A stretch of DNA of 64,000 nucleotides from Primula veris (GCA_963682055.1 OY821742.1:13485752-13549751); one strand, 5' to 3'; shown: positions 10,987-23,367, counted from the first letter of the stretch. Notes: a model not told the origin generated them from the letters alone. Numbers and translations are program-made.

Positions 10987-13176
10987 TTACTCCAAAGTAT
11001 CTTTTATATTCTTAGGTTCTAACTGAGAAATGTAACAAGTAAAGTGGACAACATTACTTCTTTTACCACTGGTTTTCATACCTGAGTTGACTTCTCCAAT
11101 GACATCTTCAAGAGAGTGATTCTTCTGAGTCCTTGCATAACGAGGTTCATTTTTGGATTGAATTTGAGGACCATCTTCTTCTTCATCAGAAACTGTTATA
11201 CTCTGGGTTCCAATTTCAGTTGCAACTGGACTTCCAACCTCTATAGAACTGTCAATTTGCAGTTTTTCTTTTATGTCTTTACTTTTGATTCCAGACTCAT
11301 CATCATCACCTGTAATCTCATAAACATCTTTCAAGTCATCAAATAACACATTATATGACTCCATAACACAGTTTGTTCTTAGATTAAAGACTCTGAAAGC
11401 TCTACTGTTTTGAACATAACCAAGAAATATACATTTATCACTTTTGGGGTCAAATTTCCCAAGATATTCTCTATCCTTAAGAATGTAACAAACACACCCA
11501 AATAGTTGAAAATACTTGATATTGGGTTTTCTACCTTTCCAAATTTCATATGCAGCCATGTTGGTACATTTTGTAAGATATACTCTATTAACAATATAAC
11601 ATGCAGTATTCACAGCTTCATCCCAAAATCTTTTGGCAAGTTTCTTAGAGTTAAGCATGACTCTAGCCATTTCTTGAATGGTTCTGTTTTTTTTTTCCAC
11701 TACACCATTTTGTTGTGGAGTTTTTGGGGCTGAAAACTCATGACTTATTCCTAGAGAGTTGTAGAAATTTTTTAACTTACTGTTTTCAAATTCAGTTCCA
11801 TGATCACTTCTGACCCTCACAATTTTTCCAATAGAGGTTCCTTTTTCAAGTTGCAGTTTTAAGCAAAGTACTTTGAAGTGTTCAAAGGTTTCAGTTTTAT
11901 CTTTCAGAAAAACTACCCAAGAGTATCTAGAGAAATCATCCACAACTAGCATAATATAATTCTTACCACAAATACTTTCAGTTTGCATAGGACCTATTAG
12001 GTCAATATGAAGAAGTTCTAATACTCTTTTGGTATAGATTTGACTGTTACTTTCATGAGTCCTCTTTGTTTGTTTGTCTATTGCACAATCACCACACATA
12101 CCTTGAGTTTTAAAACTAAGATTAGGAATACCTCTTATTAGTTCATTTCTAACCAATTTATCCAATGTTTTGTAATTCACATGACCAAGCCTTTTATGCC
12201 AAACATCAATATTATTAGTAGCAGCTTGATTGCACCTATTCTCATCTAACATTTTTTCAGTTTTCTGAAAAGCATAGCAACTGTTTGCTGACCTAACTCC
12301 TGTCATGATCAATTCATTTTTCGCATCAGTAATCATACACTTATGTTTGTTGAAATGAACAACCATGTGATTGTCACAGAGTTGGCTAATACTGATGAGA
12401 TTAGTTTTTAAGCCATCTATAAGAAAAACATCATTTATTTCAGGCATTATAGGTTTGTTCAAGACTCCTTTTCCAATGATTTTACCAGTGTCTCCACCTC
12501 CAAACACAACAGTGTTTCCTGTGAGATTAATGACATTTTTTAGAACACTTGTATCACCTGTCATATGCTTTGAGCAACCACTGTCAAAGTACCATTCATT
12601 AGTAGTAACAGCATTTAGAAAATTAATGACAACTTTATTATTGGCAATTAAGGTAGATTTTCTTTTAACCTTCCAGACCCAGTTCATCTTTTGATAGCAA
12701 GAGGCCAACCAGCTTTTCTGAGAAATATATTTTCTGTTCATTTTTAAATAGCACTTGATTTCTAGATGTTCAGGTATTTTGCAAAAGTTACACAGTTTTA
12801 AATCAAAAGTAGATTTATCCTTAAAATTATTTAGTTTTTTCTTGGTTGCAACTATACTTCTAACCTTATTGTCAAAAACATGTGTTTCAGCTTTAACTAG
12901 AGCTTTAACAAAAGTAGTTTTTCCGGTACTTCCATAACCATAGTAACTCAAACCATTGTTATCTTTAGAGCCTCTATAATAGGACAACATGTCATCTAAC
13001 TTATCTGATGCAGACACATTCAACAGTTTTATTTTCTTCTTGTTCTCAGTTAACTCAACCAGTTGTGTGTTGAGTTGCTTAGTGAGATTTTTTACCTCAT
13101 CCTTTGGATTAGCATTAAGTTTGTTTATGATCACGGATTGTTTACTCAGACATTGATTATTTTTTATAAAGGACAA
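10987..13176 (-). pseudogene. Copia pol fragment: zinc knuckle, protease, integrase (no RT)
   Basis: A 729-codon open frame. In order it shows a CCHC knuckle (CNFCKIPEHLEIKC, 129-142), a retroviral-type aspartic protease active site (WYFDSGCSKHM, Asp198-Ser-Gly), a GAG-pre-integrase/HHCC zinc region (His328, His332, Cys361, Cys364) and an integrase core with the DDE triad at Asp392, Asp458 (VRSDHGTEF) and Glu494 (NGVVEKKNR). The usual post-integrase region follows, but the frame ends at ISQLEPKNIKDTLE just where reverse transcriptase should begin. Integrase looks catalytically complete, so loss of RT is the disabling event. Typical Copia polyproteins run 500 or more residues further. Confidence 0.92.
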
Positions 13177-14297
13177 GATACTGCTGAGTAATATTTACAT
13201 CAGAGGGCTCTTCCTCATCACTGCTATAGATTTTAAGTGCAGTTGTAACTAGGGTCGAAACTGACACACAATCACTTTCATACACAGGTTCTTTTTCAGT
13301 GATTCTTCCCATAAAATTAACAAAGTTAGATTCATTCTCTTCATCACTGTTGCTATCAGATTCACTATCACTGTGAGTGGTTATATAAGCATTTTTGTTC
13401 CTTTTTAAAGTATTTGCACACTCAGACTGAATGTGACCATAACCTCTACATTCTCTGCATTGATTTTCTCTAGGCTGATAATCTCTGTCATCATTCTCTT
13501 TAGGATTCCTCTTCCCTTTAGGATTATTATTAAGTCTAGGTTCTGGCCTAAATTGATTATCTCTTTTCTGAAAGTTTTTTAATGTTCCAGTATCATCCTA
13601 TTTTTTCTTATAGAATTTTTTGTAAACCTTTTTAGCAAAGAAGGCCAGTTGTTCTTCATCACTCATATTCTCACAGACCTTGGATCCAGGTTTCTTAGCC
13701 TGAAAGGCTATTCCTTTTTCTGGTCTCTTTTGTTTGAAAATTTTTAGTTCATGAGTGCTTAGATTTCCTATAAGCTCTTCAAGTTTTAGATTATCTAAAT
13801 CTGTTGATTCTTTAATAGCAGTAACCTTAATTTCAAACCTTTCTGGAAGAGACCTTAGAGTTTTCTTTACAAGTTTAGCATCACTTTTATTTTTCACCTA
13901 ATGTCCCAGCTTGATGGGCAATATGACAAATTCTACCATTAAACTGTTCAATTGTTTCATCTTCCTCCATTCTTAAATTTTCAAATTGAGTAGTTAACTG
14001 TTGGAGTTTAAAGCCTTTTACTTTAACAGTTCCTTCAAAGGTTCCTTGTAAAATATCCCATGCCTCTTTGGCAGTTTCACAGTGAGAGATATACCTGAAC
14101 ACACTGAGAGTTACACCAGCAAAGATCAAGTTTATTGCTGTTGAGTTTGCACTTGATTTTTTATCGTCATCAGCAGACCATCTGTCTTCAGGTATATAGA
14201 CTAGTTCACTTTCACCATCCGTAACAGTTGGAACCTCCCAACCATACAATACAGTCTTCCATGCTTGTTCATCTTGCTGTTTAATGAAGGATCTCAT
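13177..14297 (-). pseudogene. Copia gag, frameshifted
   Basis: The first segment (14297-13887, 136 codons) has the Copia gag/UBN2 pattern, including TAKEAWDILQGTFEG. A frameshift in an A run near 13890 moves the frame to 13897-13598 (LVKKTLRSLPERFE, SDEEQLAFFAKK). A third frame from about 13590 carries a CCHC zinc knuckle (CRECRGYGHIQSEC, about 13455-13414) and an acidic serine-rich stretch before pol opens at 13176. The start is the first ATG after the primer site. At least two frame changes are needed to read the whole region, so it cannot make a normal Gag. Confidence 0.85.
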
Positions 14298-14426
14298 TCT
14301 GATTTTTCACACTCCATAGTTGACTCCTCCTTCAAGCAGTGGTAGTTTGTTGAACGCGTTTCCTTCCCTCATTAAGTCCATCTTTACTAGAACACAGGAT
14401 CCACACTAAGTAAGATCTATTGTGAA

Positions 14427-14438
14427 GCTCTGATACCA
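14427..14438 (-). other. Primer-binding site for initiator tRNA-Met
   Basis: TGGTATCAGAGC on the minus strand is complementary to the 3' end of plant initiator tRNA-Met, the usual Copia primer. It lies two bases inside the 5' LTR, whose last bases are ...ggaatttca. Confidence 0.95.
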
Positions 14439-14440
14439 AT

Positions 14441-15533
14441 TGAAATTCCTATCCGCTGTTCTAGTTGCTGTTATGCAGTTAGGTTCCAAGTATAGTTGTA
14501 ACCACAGTTGGAACCTAAGTATAATGATGGACAGAACAGTAAAGTTAAATGTACTTGAATTAAATCGCACGCACATTTAACAACGTAGTTCACCCAACTG
14601 GGCTACATCTCTGGGGCACTCACCCAGATTATGATATTATAAAAGCTTACAATATAGGATTTAAGTCTTAATGAAAAACCCGCAGACTCGCTCTAGGTTT
14701 TTCTGCCTATCTCTATATTGCTCCTACCTTATAACTATCACTCAAAATATCAATGACATCCCACCATTGTTTTTCATTTAAAAGCTCACGGTATATTCTC
14801 TCAAGAATGAGTTCTTTATAGTTTAGAGCACACTTTTTACAAGTAAAGTTATCAACTATTTATAGGAGTAAAACCAATCTTTTTTCTTAAAGATCTTGTT
14901 GATTGCTTTTGACTCTTTTGATTGACTTCAATCTTTACATATTGCACAAGATACTTCAGCATTAAGTTAATACTTTTAATAACTAGTTTGAAAATAAGAG
15001 TTAGTCTTTTCCTAAAACAAGAAACATATAAGATAGTATCTTTTAGAGATAAAATATTTCTGAATATATTTTGAAACTTTAACTCCATATATTATTCAAT
15101 CTAAAATAGATCATACCGATTTTGATAAGAAATATAGATTGAATTAAGTGATAAAGACTTGCATGAAAATAGAGATTTAGTTTGACTAATTAAAGGAAAC
15201 CTATCTTTATAAATTAATCTCCTTATATCCTTTAGTCAACATCTTTCCTTATCACTTTAATATTCTCAATATACACAAACTAAATCTTTAAGAACATATG
15301 AGAATATATCTTGCATACTTTAAAACAAATAAACGTCATTAAAGATTAGTAATGTAGAATTACAGAACTGGACAGAATCCTGCATAACAGCAGGTTGGAA
15401 CTGTGGTTGCAACTGAGGTTGCAACCTCACTTGTAAACATAAAACTGTCTCAATTATTAACAATCAACTTGGATTATTTAATTCAAACTAATTGAAAACA
15501 AAGAGTTCATAGGCCAGAAATATGGTCCTAACA
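14441..15533 (-). mobile_element. 5' LTR of the truncated Copia (1093 bp)
   Basis: On the minus strand it begins TGTTAGGACCATATTTCTGG at 15533 and ends TTTCA at 14441, following the TG...CA rule. A TATA box (cctataaatag, 14866-14856) should mark the promoter. The upstream part carries ggttgcaac-type repeats near 15400. No second LTR is present in the window. Confidence 0.88.
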
Positions 15534-15769
15534 ATTAACTATTACGTATTTTCGGTTTTAAACCATGAACCATCACTTTTTACTTTTCGTACCATGAAGT
15601 ACCAATTTATTTTTGCTAAATAATTAAGAATGGAGGTTCAAAACATCAAAAGAGATATAAATCTTATTATCAATTGCATACTATAAATGATAACAGCATA
15701 CCTCTTAAATTGGAATTTTTATGATTTGAACACTATTAATGCTCTTACTAAAAAGAAAAAAAAAACTAC

Positions 15770-16040
15770 AGTAGTGAAGTGGAGTTTGTATCCTAGTGAA
15801 AAAATTAAGTTAAATACTGATGAAACTTTTAAAAAGCCAACTACGTACTACAAATGGAATTGCGGGATTAATTAGAAATAAAAAAGGAAGTTTTATAAAA
15901 GTTTTTTTGTGATATGGTGATTGTTTCTCGAGTGTTGAAGTTGAAGCTAAGGCTATTCTTGTGGGTTTTAAATTAGCAAATTCAGACAATATTAATACTG
16001 AAAGGGTAGAAGTATGCACATTAAAAAAGTATGTAGTGTA
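15770..16040 (+). pseudogene. LINE-type RNase H (RVT_3) fragment, frameshifted
   Basis: The translation KWSLYPSEKIKLNTDETF matches the start of the RNase H domain of plant non-LTR elements (usually W.PP..G..KLNTDGS). A frame change near 15855 leads to GLIRNKKGSFIKVF and then VEVEAKAILVGFKLANS, which holds the second acidic motif. An internal stop follows VFL. It is a short relic; reverse transcriptase and the 3' tail are absent. Confidence 0.65.
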
Positions 16041-16449
16041 CATTAAAACCTTTATTGTATGTACACAATACCAGAAATATAGAAGTGTATGTACTTCACG
16101 AATTGACGTACATACACTTCAAATATAGTATTTGATACACTTGACATTGAAGTGTATGTTTAAATATAGTATTTGATACACTAGACATTGAAGTGCATAC
16201 ACTTCGAATATATTTTTAGAGTATTGCTATTTCAACCTATAAAACTGACCTGAAAAATCCACCTGCTGAGTTGAAGCATCTTAATCATCCTTTCATTTAA
16301 CACCATGTCGTACATTCCTTAAAGAGTAACAAAGACAATTATGCCTGGAACATTTAAAGACCAAATTATTTTCTGGGTAAATTTTGTATTGATAACTTAT
16401 CTACAACTTAATTAAAATTTTATCCATGAAACTAAAACTAATTAACTAT
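16041..16449. other. Intergenic with a short duplicated segment
   Basis: A segment of about 40 bp beginning aaatatagtatttgatacac and ending gacattgaagtg occurs twice in tandem at about 16121-16200. Nothing else recognised. Confidence 0.5.
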
Positions 16450-16663
16450 TGGTCTATTTCCCCTAACAAACTAATAAAAATTAAAAAAATCAGAAAAAAT
16501 GGAAAATTTTCAAAATTAAAAATAAAATAAAATAAAAATCTGAAGAAAAAAAAACCATAAAAGCTTAAAAAAAATACAAAACCTTGAAAAAACACGAATA
16601 AAATTTTTAAAATCCTAAAAAATCTAAAATCAACAAAAAACCAAAAACGCAAAAAAAAATATA
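16450..16663. repeat. A-rich low-complexity tract
   Basis: About 210 bp of A runs with pieces such as aaaatcagaaaaaatgg. It precedes a minisatellite, the same arrangement as 3226-4115. Confidence 0.75.
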
Positions 16664-17700
16664 TATAACAATCTGAGTCATTTTAAGTCATTTTAAAAAT
16701 AGTCTGAGTAATTTTAAAAATAATTTGGGTAATTTTAAAAACAACCTAAATCGTTTTAAGTCATTTTAATAACAGACTGAGTCGTTTTAAGATTTTAAAA
16801 ATATTCGGAGTCATTTTAAGTCATTTTAAAAATAGTCTTAATCGTTTTAAGTGATTTTAAAAATGATCTCAGTCATTTTAAGTCATTTTAAAAACAGTCT
16901 AAGTCCTTTTAAGTCATTTTAAAAACAGTCCGAGTTGTTTTAAAAATAGTCCGGGTCGTTTTAAGTCATTTTCAAAACAGTCTAAGTAGTTATAAAAATA
17001 GTCTGAGTCGTTTTAAGTCATTTTTAAAATAGTCTGAGTCATTTTAAAAACAGTCTGAGTTGTTTTAAAAACATTCCGAGTCATTTTAAATCATTTTAAA
17101 AACAGTCTGAGTTATTTTAAAAACAATTTGAATCATTTTAAGTGGTTTTAAAAACAGTCTAAGTCGTTTTAAATCATTTTTAAAACAGTATAAATTATTT
17201 TTAAAACATTCTGAGACATTTTAAAAACAGTCCGAGTCGTTTTAAGTGATTTTAAAAACAGTATGAGTCGTTTTAAGTCATTTTAAAAGCAATATGAGTC
17301 ATTTTAAGTCATTTTAAAAACAGTCTGAGTTATTTTAAGTCATTTTGAAAACAGACTGGGTTGTTTTAAAAACATTCTGAGTCGTGTTAAATCATTTTAA
17401 AAACAGTATGAGTCGTTTCAGGTTATTTTAAAAACAGTATGAGTCGTTTTAAAAACAGTTTGAATTATTTTGAGTCATTTTAAAAATAGTCTGAGTCATT
17501 TTAAAAATAGTCTGAGCCATTTAGAGTTATTTTAAAAACATTCTGAGTCATTTTTAAGTCATTTGAAAACAATATGAGTCATATTGAGTAATTTTAAAAA
17601 TAGTCTGAGTTATTTTAAAAAACATTTCGATTAATTTTAAAAACAGTCTGAGTAATTTTTAAGTCATTTGAATTCATTTAAAAACAATTGCAAGTTATTT
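16664..17700. repeat. ~31-bp minisatellite, about 1 kb
   Basis: Degenerate tandem copies built from gagtcgttttaagtcatttt followed by aaaaacagtct, alternating with a shorter form lacking the ttttaagtc piece (about 20 bp). Around 35-40 units in total. A T-rich tail (17700-17760) follows. No coding potential. Confidence 0.93.
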
Positions 17701-18618
17701 TAAAGTTTTTGAGATTTTTTGGACTTTTCGGCTTTTTGAGACTTTTTTTCATTTTTAAGGCTGAGTTGAAATATAAAGTTCAATGGTAATGTTTTTTCTT
17801 CTATACAAACGGGTGTCGCCAAGCACACTCGTCCAACTTTCCAAGTACAGTATTTATCTTTGTAGTCAAGAATATGATAGTAATGTTGTAGTTTTCTCTG
17901 TTTCTCCTCTCTTGTCGATTGTTCTCTTTCTTTATCTTGCTATTGTTTTTTTGGCTACCGTATATTACAATATGGGGTATTAATATTTGGTATTTTCTTT
18001 TTAATGTGTCCTCAAATCTCCTTTCCCACATGCAAGTGTAGGCAAAGACTATGCCGGTTAGCATGTTCACTATTCAGAGAAGTCAGGATTTATTTATTTT
18101 TGTATTTTTCGGTTTTTCGCTCTAACAATATCTTATGCTATATATCTTGTTCAAATATCTACAGAAAAACATCCCGAATAGATGTAAGACAACCTGTTCT
18201 TTGATTATAGGGCGTGACACTTTATCCCTTATTTCATTTTCACATCAAATATCAGAGGGAGCGTGAAAGTTTCTATTCATGTTCACATAAATTGCATGTT
18301 TGCTTACATCAATTACTCTACTTTTACAAACTTCAAATTATATTATTATAAACAATATGAATATATGATGTATTTAAACATAACCATCTATTCAAGTTGC
18401 TGAAAGTAAATTATCAATCAATCGAATAATGTACAAAGGATTCCGAGGCACGAAGACACTATACATTTATCCCTGAACAACACCCTTATTACCTGACCGG
18501 GAAACTAATACTAAACAACTGAGTAGTCTAGTACACATCACCCTTTTGATTATCGAGAGCAATAACTAGTCCTAACAAGTATAGAAGTATATTCCTGAGA
18601 GACCCAACAGGATCCTTC
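17701..18618. other. Intergenic, 3' flank of the NPF gene
   Basis: T-rich boundary of the minisatellite, then ordinary AT-rich sequence. The part next to 18619 should hold the 3' UTR of the minus-strand transporter gene. The short frames at 17783-18204 show no domain. Confidence 0.4.
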
Positions 18619-21600
18619 TCAATACTCGACTTCTTTTTCATCGTCGAAATTATCGTCATGATCCTCACCACTAGTAGGTACCTTATATTTTGGAAAAGCT
18701 CGAAGACATATAATGAAATAAAAGAAGTTAAGGAAACCAATAAAAGCAATAAGCCAATAGTAATAATCTACATGACCCTTGTTGATATTGCTAGCTAACC
18801 AACTTATTTTCCCAACACAACTGGTAACCTTATTCACAACATTCACCAAAATAGCACCCACAAAGCTAGCAACCGCCATCTCAATCGTTATTAACGCCAT
18901 CGCCATACTCGACATACTTTTAGGGAGGCGGATGTAAAAATACTCGGACTGAGTGGTCGAGTTTATACCTTCCGCTACTCCCATTAACATATATTGCGGG
19001 GCTAACCACATAACTGACATGTCAACCGCGGCATATGGGTTATCATTCAACCCTTTTTCAACAACCAATTTACGCCTACGCCCCTCGACAAGTGCTGAAA
19101 CAACCATTGAGACTATGGATAATATGAGTGAAATGGCTATACGTACCTCGGGGCTAAGCCCACGAGGATTTCCCGTATATTTAGTTAATATTGGGAGTAT
19201 TGCACGGTCGTAGAAGCTAAGCCATAGTACGATTGAGATAAGCATGATCAAGCTAATTGATGCTGCAGGTAACTCGAAGCTCCCGATGATGTGTCGATTC
19301 ATACTCTTTGCTTGTATTGTAGCGAATGAATTTTGGTACATGCTCAATATTAGTATCACACCGGTGGACCACATTGGGATGAGTCGAATAATAGCCTTTA
19401 GCGATTCTACTTGCTCGACGGTACATAAACTCCACGGATTTGAAGCTGATCCGTCAGGGTTTAAGTCTCGCTCAGGGTCCTCAATTATGCAAGCTTTATT
19501 TAAAAACCTAAATAAATAAAAGAGATGTATTGTTTATCGTTTGCAAGAAGTGGTCTATGATACTTCCCTCGGAGCTTGATTAACTGCCTCTGCGTTTATA
19601 TAAATTTCATCCTAACAAAATAAGATCAAGATAGAATTCCAGAAAATATAGCTGACAACTAATACTCACTAACACAAAGCTTAAAAGGTAGGATATAACT
19701 AATGTAAAGAGTTTAAAATTTGGAAAAGAAGAATGTGATGATACTGTAATACTGATAATAAGTGATAGTACCTTTGTCCATTGGTTGGTATAGAAAGCTT
19801 TGTTTGCGGTGTTTGATGGTATAAATCATCGGAGAGAACAGGTGGAAGCTCAAGATTTCTCTTTTTAAAAGCAACAACTAAAACTTGTAGGAGTCCCGTA
19901 AACAAGCTTTTGCTAGGCTCGACATGTACGTATAACTTATAACCGAGCAAAATAGTTAGAGCAGAGACGAGCATAAGAAGGGCCGGGACCGCAAAACCAA
20001 CTTTCCAACCAAATTGATCTTGTATATACACAATCACAGTTAGAGCAAAAACCGATGCTATTGAGATCGATACGTAGTACCAACCAATAAAGCTTTGCAA
20101 TAGCCTTTTATTATCGGCATCGTGTTTATTCTCTAATTGGTTGATGCCAAATGCAAGGGAACATGGCCTAATACAACCTGCCCCAATGGAGATTAGTGCC
20201 AAACAGAATACCAAGAAAGCAAATTGAGCGGCGTTTGGAGGGTTGCAATTATTAGAATTGATAGCTTCAGCACAAACTTCGCCTCTTAATTGGGGGAAAA
20301 TTGCTGTTAACCAAATCCCGGTTATTCCCTATAATCACAATTTAACTAGTACGCTTAAAATATAAAGTTCCCATGCATTTGGCCTAATACATTTTTCTTA
20401 TAAACAATACGGTAAATTTCACAGTTCTACCAAAACTTCTAGTAGAGCTTACTTGGAGTTTCTTGTTTAGATATATATTGAATTTCTAGGCACATAAGCT
20501 TTAACAAATAAAGAAGCAACAATACTCGTTTACAAAGAATAGAACTTAGTTCTACGGATGATTTAAGGAACTAATGTAATTGTAACCAATCCTTCTCGAG
20601 GGTAATCTATTTTTAATATGTTAACTAACGTATTTTATTTTACACAATTAAACTAGTACGAGTGAATAAAAAGATTTCTTATAGTGCATTTAACTTATCT
20701 GTGTTAACTGTAATTAAAATTGTAAAACACCCTAAATGGAGTTTCATTGAATTGAACTGAACTGAATTTCACACGAAAAGGAATAATATATTTCCTTAAA
20801 GCATAAACAGCATTTTAAAAAGTTTTTTTTAAAAGCAAAAAAAAAAAATAGCACAGGCTATATCTTCTGTTGATGTGTTCAAAATTGAGAGCTTGTTTGT
20901 GCAGGTCTAATTTAAATTAATGCATTGGATTTTTACAGTTGAGAAAGAAGTTCAGTTAATCCACATAGCTCCTAGCTGTTTCAGGCCATAGAAACCAAAA
21001 AAGCTGAACCTTTATCTTGATCAACCAAATGCATTCCAACTTTTAAGCAACAAATTTAATAAGATGAGCATGAAGATTCAAGAAATCAATCTCTGAACTC
21101 TTTTATAAAATCAGCTAGATATATTGAGTCTCAAGAGTTAGGTAGCCAGTTTAAAGCTTCTAATTTTTTCAAGCTAAGCATCCATAAAACTCGTACTATT
21201 AAGATGGCCAACTAGATAAAATACATTTTTAAACAAAGAAAGCATAAAAAGTTCTAAGATTACAAGCTACATCTAAACTAGGACTAAGAAAAAAGAAGAC
21301 TTGATGGAACACAATCAAAATTAACTGAAGTATTAGGCAGGGAACTAAAATAATTAACAATTCCTTTTTAGAAATTAAATTAAACATAACTTGCTGACAT
21401 ATATTAATATATAACGATATTAAACTTACAGCAAGGCTAGAGAAGGAACCGAGGACGATGACTCGGAATCTACCAAAGTATGAGTCGGCAATGGCAGCTC
21501 CAAAAATGGATAAACCATTTGAGAGAGTAGCCCACAAAGAGAAAATTGTTGAAATGAGAGTGAGTTCCATGTGATAGTTGTCCATCAAGTAAAATACCAT

Positions 21601-23287
21601 GTTTGGTGTTAAACCAATGCTGGCAAGTCTCTCGAATGATTCATTTACTACAATTTTGGAACATATTTTTTTTTAGGAAAACATGGAAAAACTGCAGCAA
21701 TTCGTGTTTTTAAGAGAAATAAAAGAAGTTATACGTCAAACATGTGATTTGATCCAAATATAAGGACATATTTCATTACATTAAGTTAAGATTTAGGTGT
21801 TGCCTTCCAAAATTCAAACCCGGGAAAGCTCAATTACTCGTTAAGGCTTTGTTTGGTTGCAACCTTTAAGCGAACAAAATAGATTATATGGGGATGGGAA
21901 TAAATTTGGATCATCTAGCCTAAATTTTGTAGCTCTTTGAGACCAGACACCCAAAAAATCAGCTTATAATCTGATCAACTAAATACAGTCGAATTTTAAG
22001 CAAAATTCACTCAGCTTAAGCTTAAAAGCTGCAACCAACTAAGGCCTTTATAACAAAAATTAAAAATAACTCTAAATGTAACTACTTAAACAGAATTAAA
22101 CTAGGTAGGCTTTCAAAGAAGGCAATAAAAGTCCCATGAAGATTCTTCATTATTCATGAAAATCCATTAATTAATACAGATCATCATTTCAAGAAATTAT
22201 TACTCACGTCATTTTTTTTCCCACCAGATTGCATACAAACTTATCGTTTTTTTTATAGGCTTATTTCATTACAGCTTTTAAGCTGAGTGTTTTTTTTTCC
22301 TTTTCCTATAAACAAGACTATAGTTGGTTGACCAGCATAAAATCTGAGATTCTCTAGTTTTTTAGCCTAAAAAAATAATAAGTTTTGAAAGGGAAGAATA
22401 AGAACAAGAACTCAACTCGTTTCTCAACCTGAAAAGGCTTATTTGTTTAAAAGCTACAACTCCTATACAGAGAAGGAACTATGTAGCGACAGTCGGGGGC
22501 TGCAGCCCTCCTATTTTGAAATTTTTTGATGAAAAAATGATTTTTCCTATGTATTTTGATTAAAACCTTTAAATTTTAGTGTTTCAGCCCCCATTCCGTA
22601 AAATAATTTCATGAGGTATAATTTTTTATTATAGAAAATCCTGGTTCTATCGACAAACAGGTATAATTAAGTCCACTCCCATTTTCGGAATAATCCATTT
22701 CTCTTCACCGCTCCTATATAAAAAAGAAGCAATTGGCAACTGAGCATAATTAAGTCCACTCCCATTTTCGGGATAATCATCAGAATAAAATTCTTACATA
22801 TACAAGGGCTTTCTTGCCTGCAGCTTTTAATCTCGATTTTTTGTTTGTTTTTAAGTATCATGGTGTATTTCATATGGTTGGACAACATAAAAACTTAGCA
22901 TCTTGTAATTCTCTCATAAAAAATGTTAAGATAAGTCTGGTTGATTTGTTCAAAATATGCAGCCAAATGAGAGGAAGATCAGTTTTGGATTGTTTGGCTT
23001 GAACTTTTTCTTGAACTTTTAAAGTCAAGAAAAGTTGGGTTCATTTAGCTCAATATTACTGTAGTAGTTTTATTGAAACAAGCAAACTGTGTTTTTAAGC
23101 TCGTCAATCAAATGAAATATTGCAACATTACTAGCAGATAGAAAAAAGACAGATATTAAAAAGTGTAATGTAATATATATAGTATGCTCTTACTGATGAT
23201 GAAGGGTATGGTCCTGAGACCGCCTTTCTTGGGTAGAGTATCGAGACCGGGTACGAGTAAGACCTCTTCTTCGACTTGTGAATCCAT
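18619..23287 (-). CDS. NPF (NRT1/PTR family) proton-coupled transporter, NPF1-like, 4 exons
   Basis: Predicted plasma-membrane or endomembrane transporter of the POT/NPF family, which moves nitrate, peptides or hormones with protons; the substrate cannot be read from sequence. Exons by GT-AG junctions are 23287-23194, 21647-21430, 20328-19772 and 19507-18619. Phases agree and give 585 residues, normal for the family. Exon 1 encodes MDSQVEEEVLLVPGL. The proton-coupling ExxER motif is present (ESFER, 34-38). Family landmarks include FGAAIADSYFGRF, WLTAIFPQLRG, FLNKACIIEDPERDL and NPWSLCTVEQVESLK. Twelve membrane segments are expected, with the usual central loop after exon 3. An acidic C-terminus follows (DHDDNFDDEKEVEY). 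The whole gene appears intact; introns 1 and 2 contain several MITEs. Assignment to NPF1 is from overall resemblance and is less sure. Confidence 0.93.
20875..21055. mobile_element. Diverged MITE in NPF intron 2
   Basis: Contains gcttgtttgtgcaggtct at the left and ggttgatcaagataaagg and ttgcttaaaagttgg (reverse strand) at the right. These resemble the family defined by 21843-22048. Degraded; boundaries approximate. Confidence 0.4.
21843..22048. mobile_element. TIR-type MITE (206 bp) in NPF intron 1
   Basis: Left arm aaggctttgtttggttgcaa and right arm (reverse complement) aaggccttagttggttgcag form an inverted repeat of about 30 bp that runs on into ctttaagc/cttttaagc. It lies wholly in intron 1 of the transporter. 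The same family occurs at 22250-22465 and 47096-47303. Confidence 0.75.
22250..22465. mobile_element. MITE of the same family in NPF intron 1
   Basis: Shares cagcttttaagctgag, ggttgaccagca and, at the right, a gtttaaaagctacaac arm with the element at 47096-47303. Termini are more diverged than in 21843-22048. Confidence 0.55.
22661..22778. repeat. ~34-bp direct repeat pair in NPF intron 1
   Basis: ataattaagtccactcccat followed by tttcggaataatc occurs at about 22662-22695, and again with one base change (gggataatc) at about 22745-22778, period 83 bp. Confidence 0.8.
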
Positions 23288-23353
23288 CTTTCTCTCTAAT
23301 ATTTCAAACTTAGAGAAGTACAAAGCTCGTAAACAGCTACTCTTTTGTAACTA

Positions 23354-23367
23354 TTATATATATATAG
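23354..23367 (-). promoter_or_regulatory. Possible TATA box of the NPF gene
   Basis: ctatatatatataatag on the minus strand lies about 70-80 bases upstream of the start codon at 23287. Position and composition suit a plant core promoter, but alternating TA is also common background here. Confidence 0.4.

Larger units (their letters stand above)
10987..15533 (-). mobile_element. 3'-truncated Ty1/Copia retrotransposon
   Basis: In element order (high to low coordinates) it has a 5' LTR (15533-14441), an initiator-tRNA primer site (14438-14427), gag (14297 to about 13200) and pol with protease and integrase (13176-10987). Reverse transcriptase, RNase H, polypurine tract and 3' LTR are all missing. 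Frameshifts interrupt gag. It is therefore non-autonomous and dead. No target-site duplication can be tested because the 3' end is lost; atta follows the LTR at 15534. Confidence 0.93.

Noticed and set aside
14827..15088. Frame of 78 codons in the Copia LTR
   Set aside because: LTR sequence including the TATA box; not coding.
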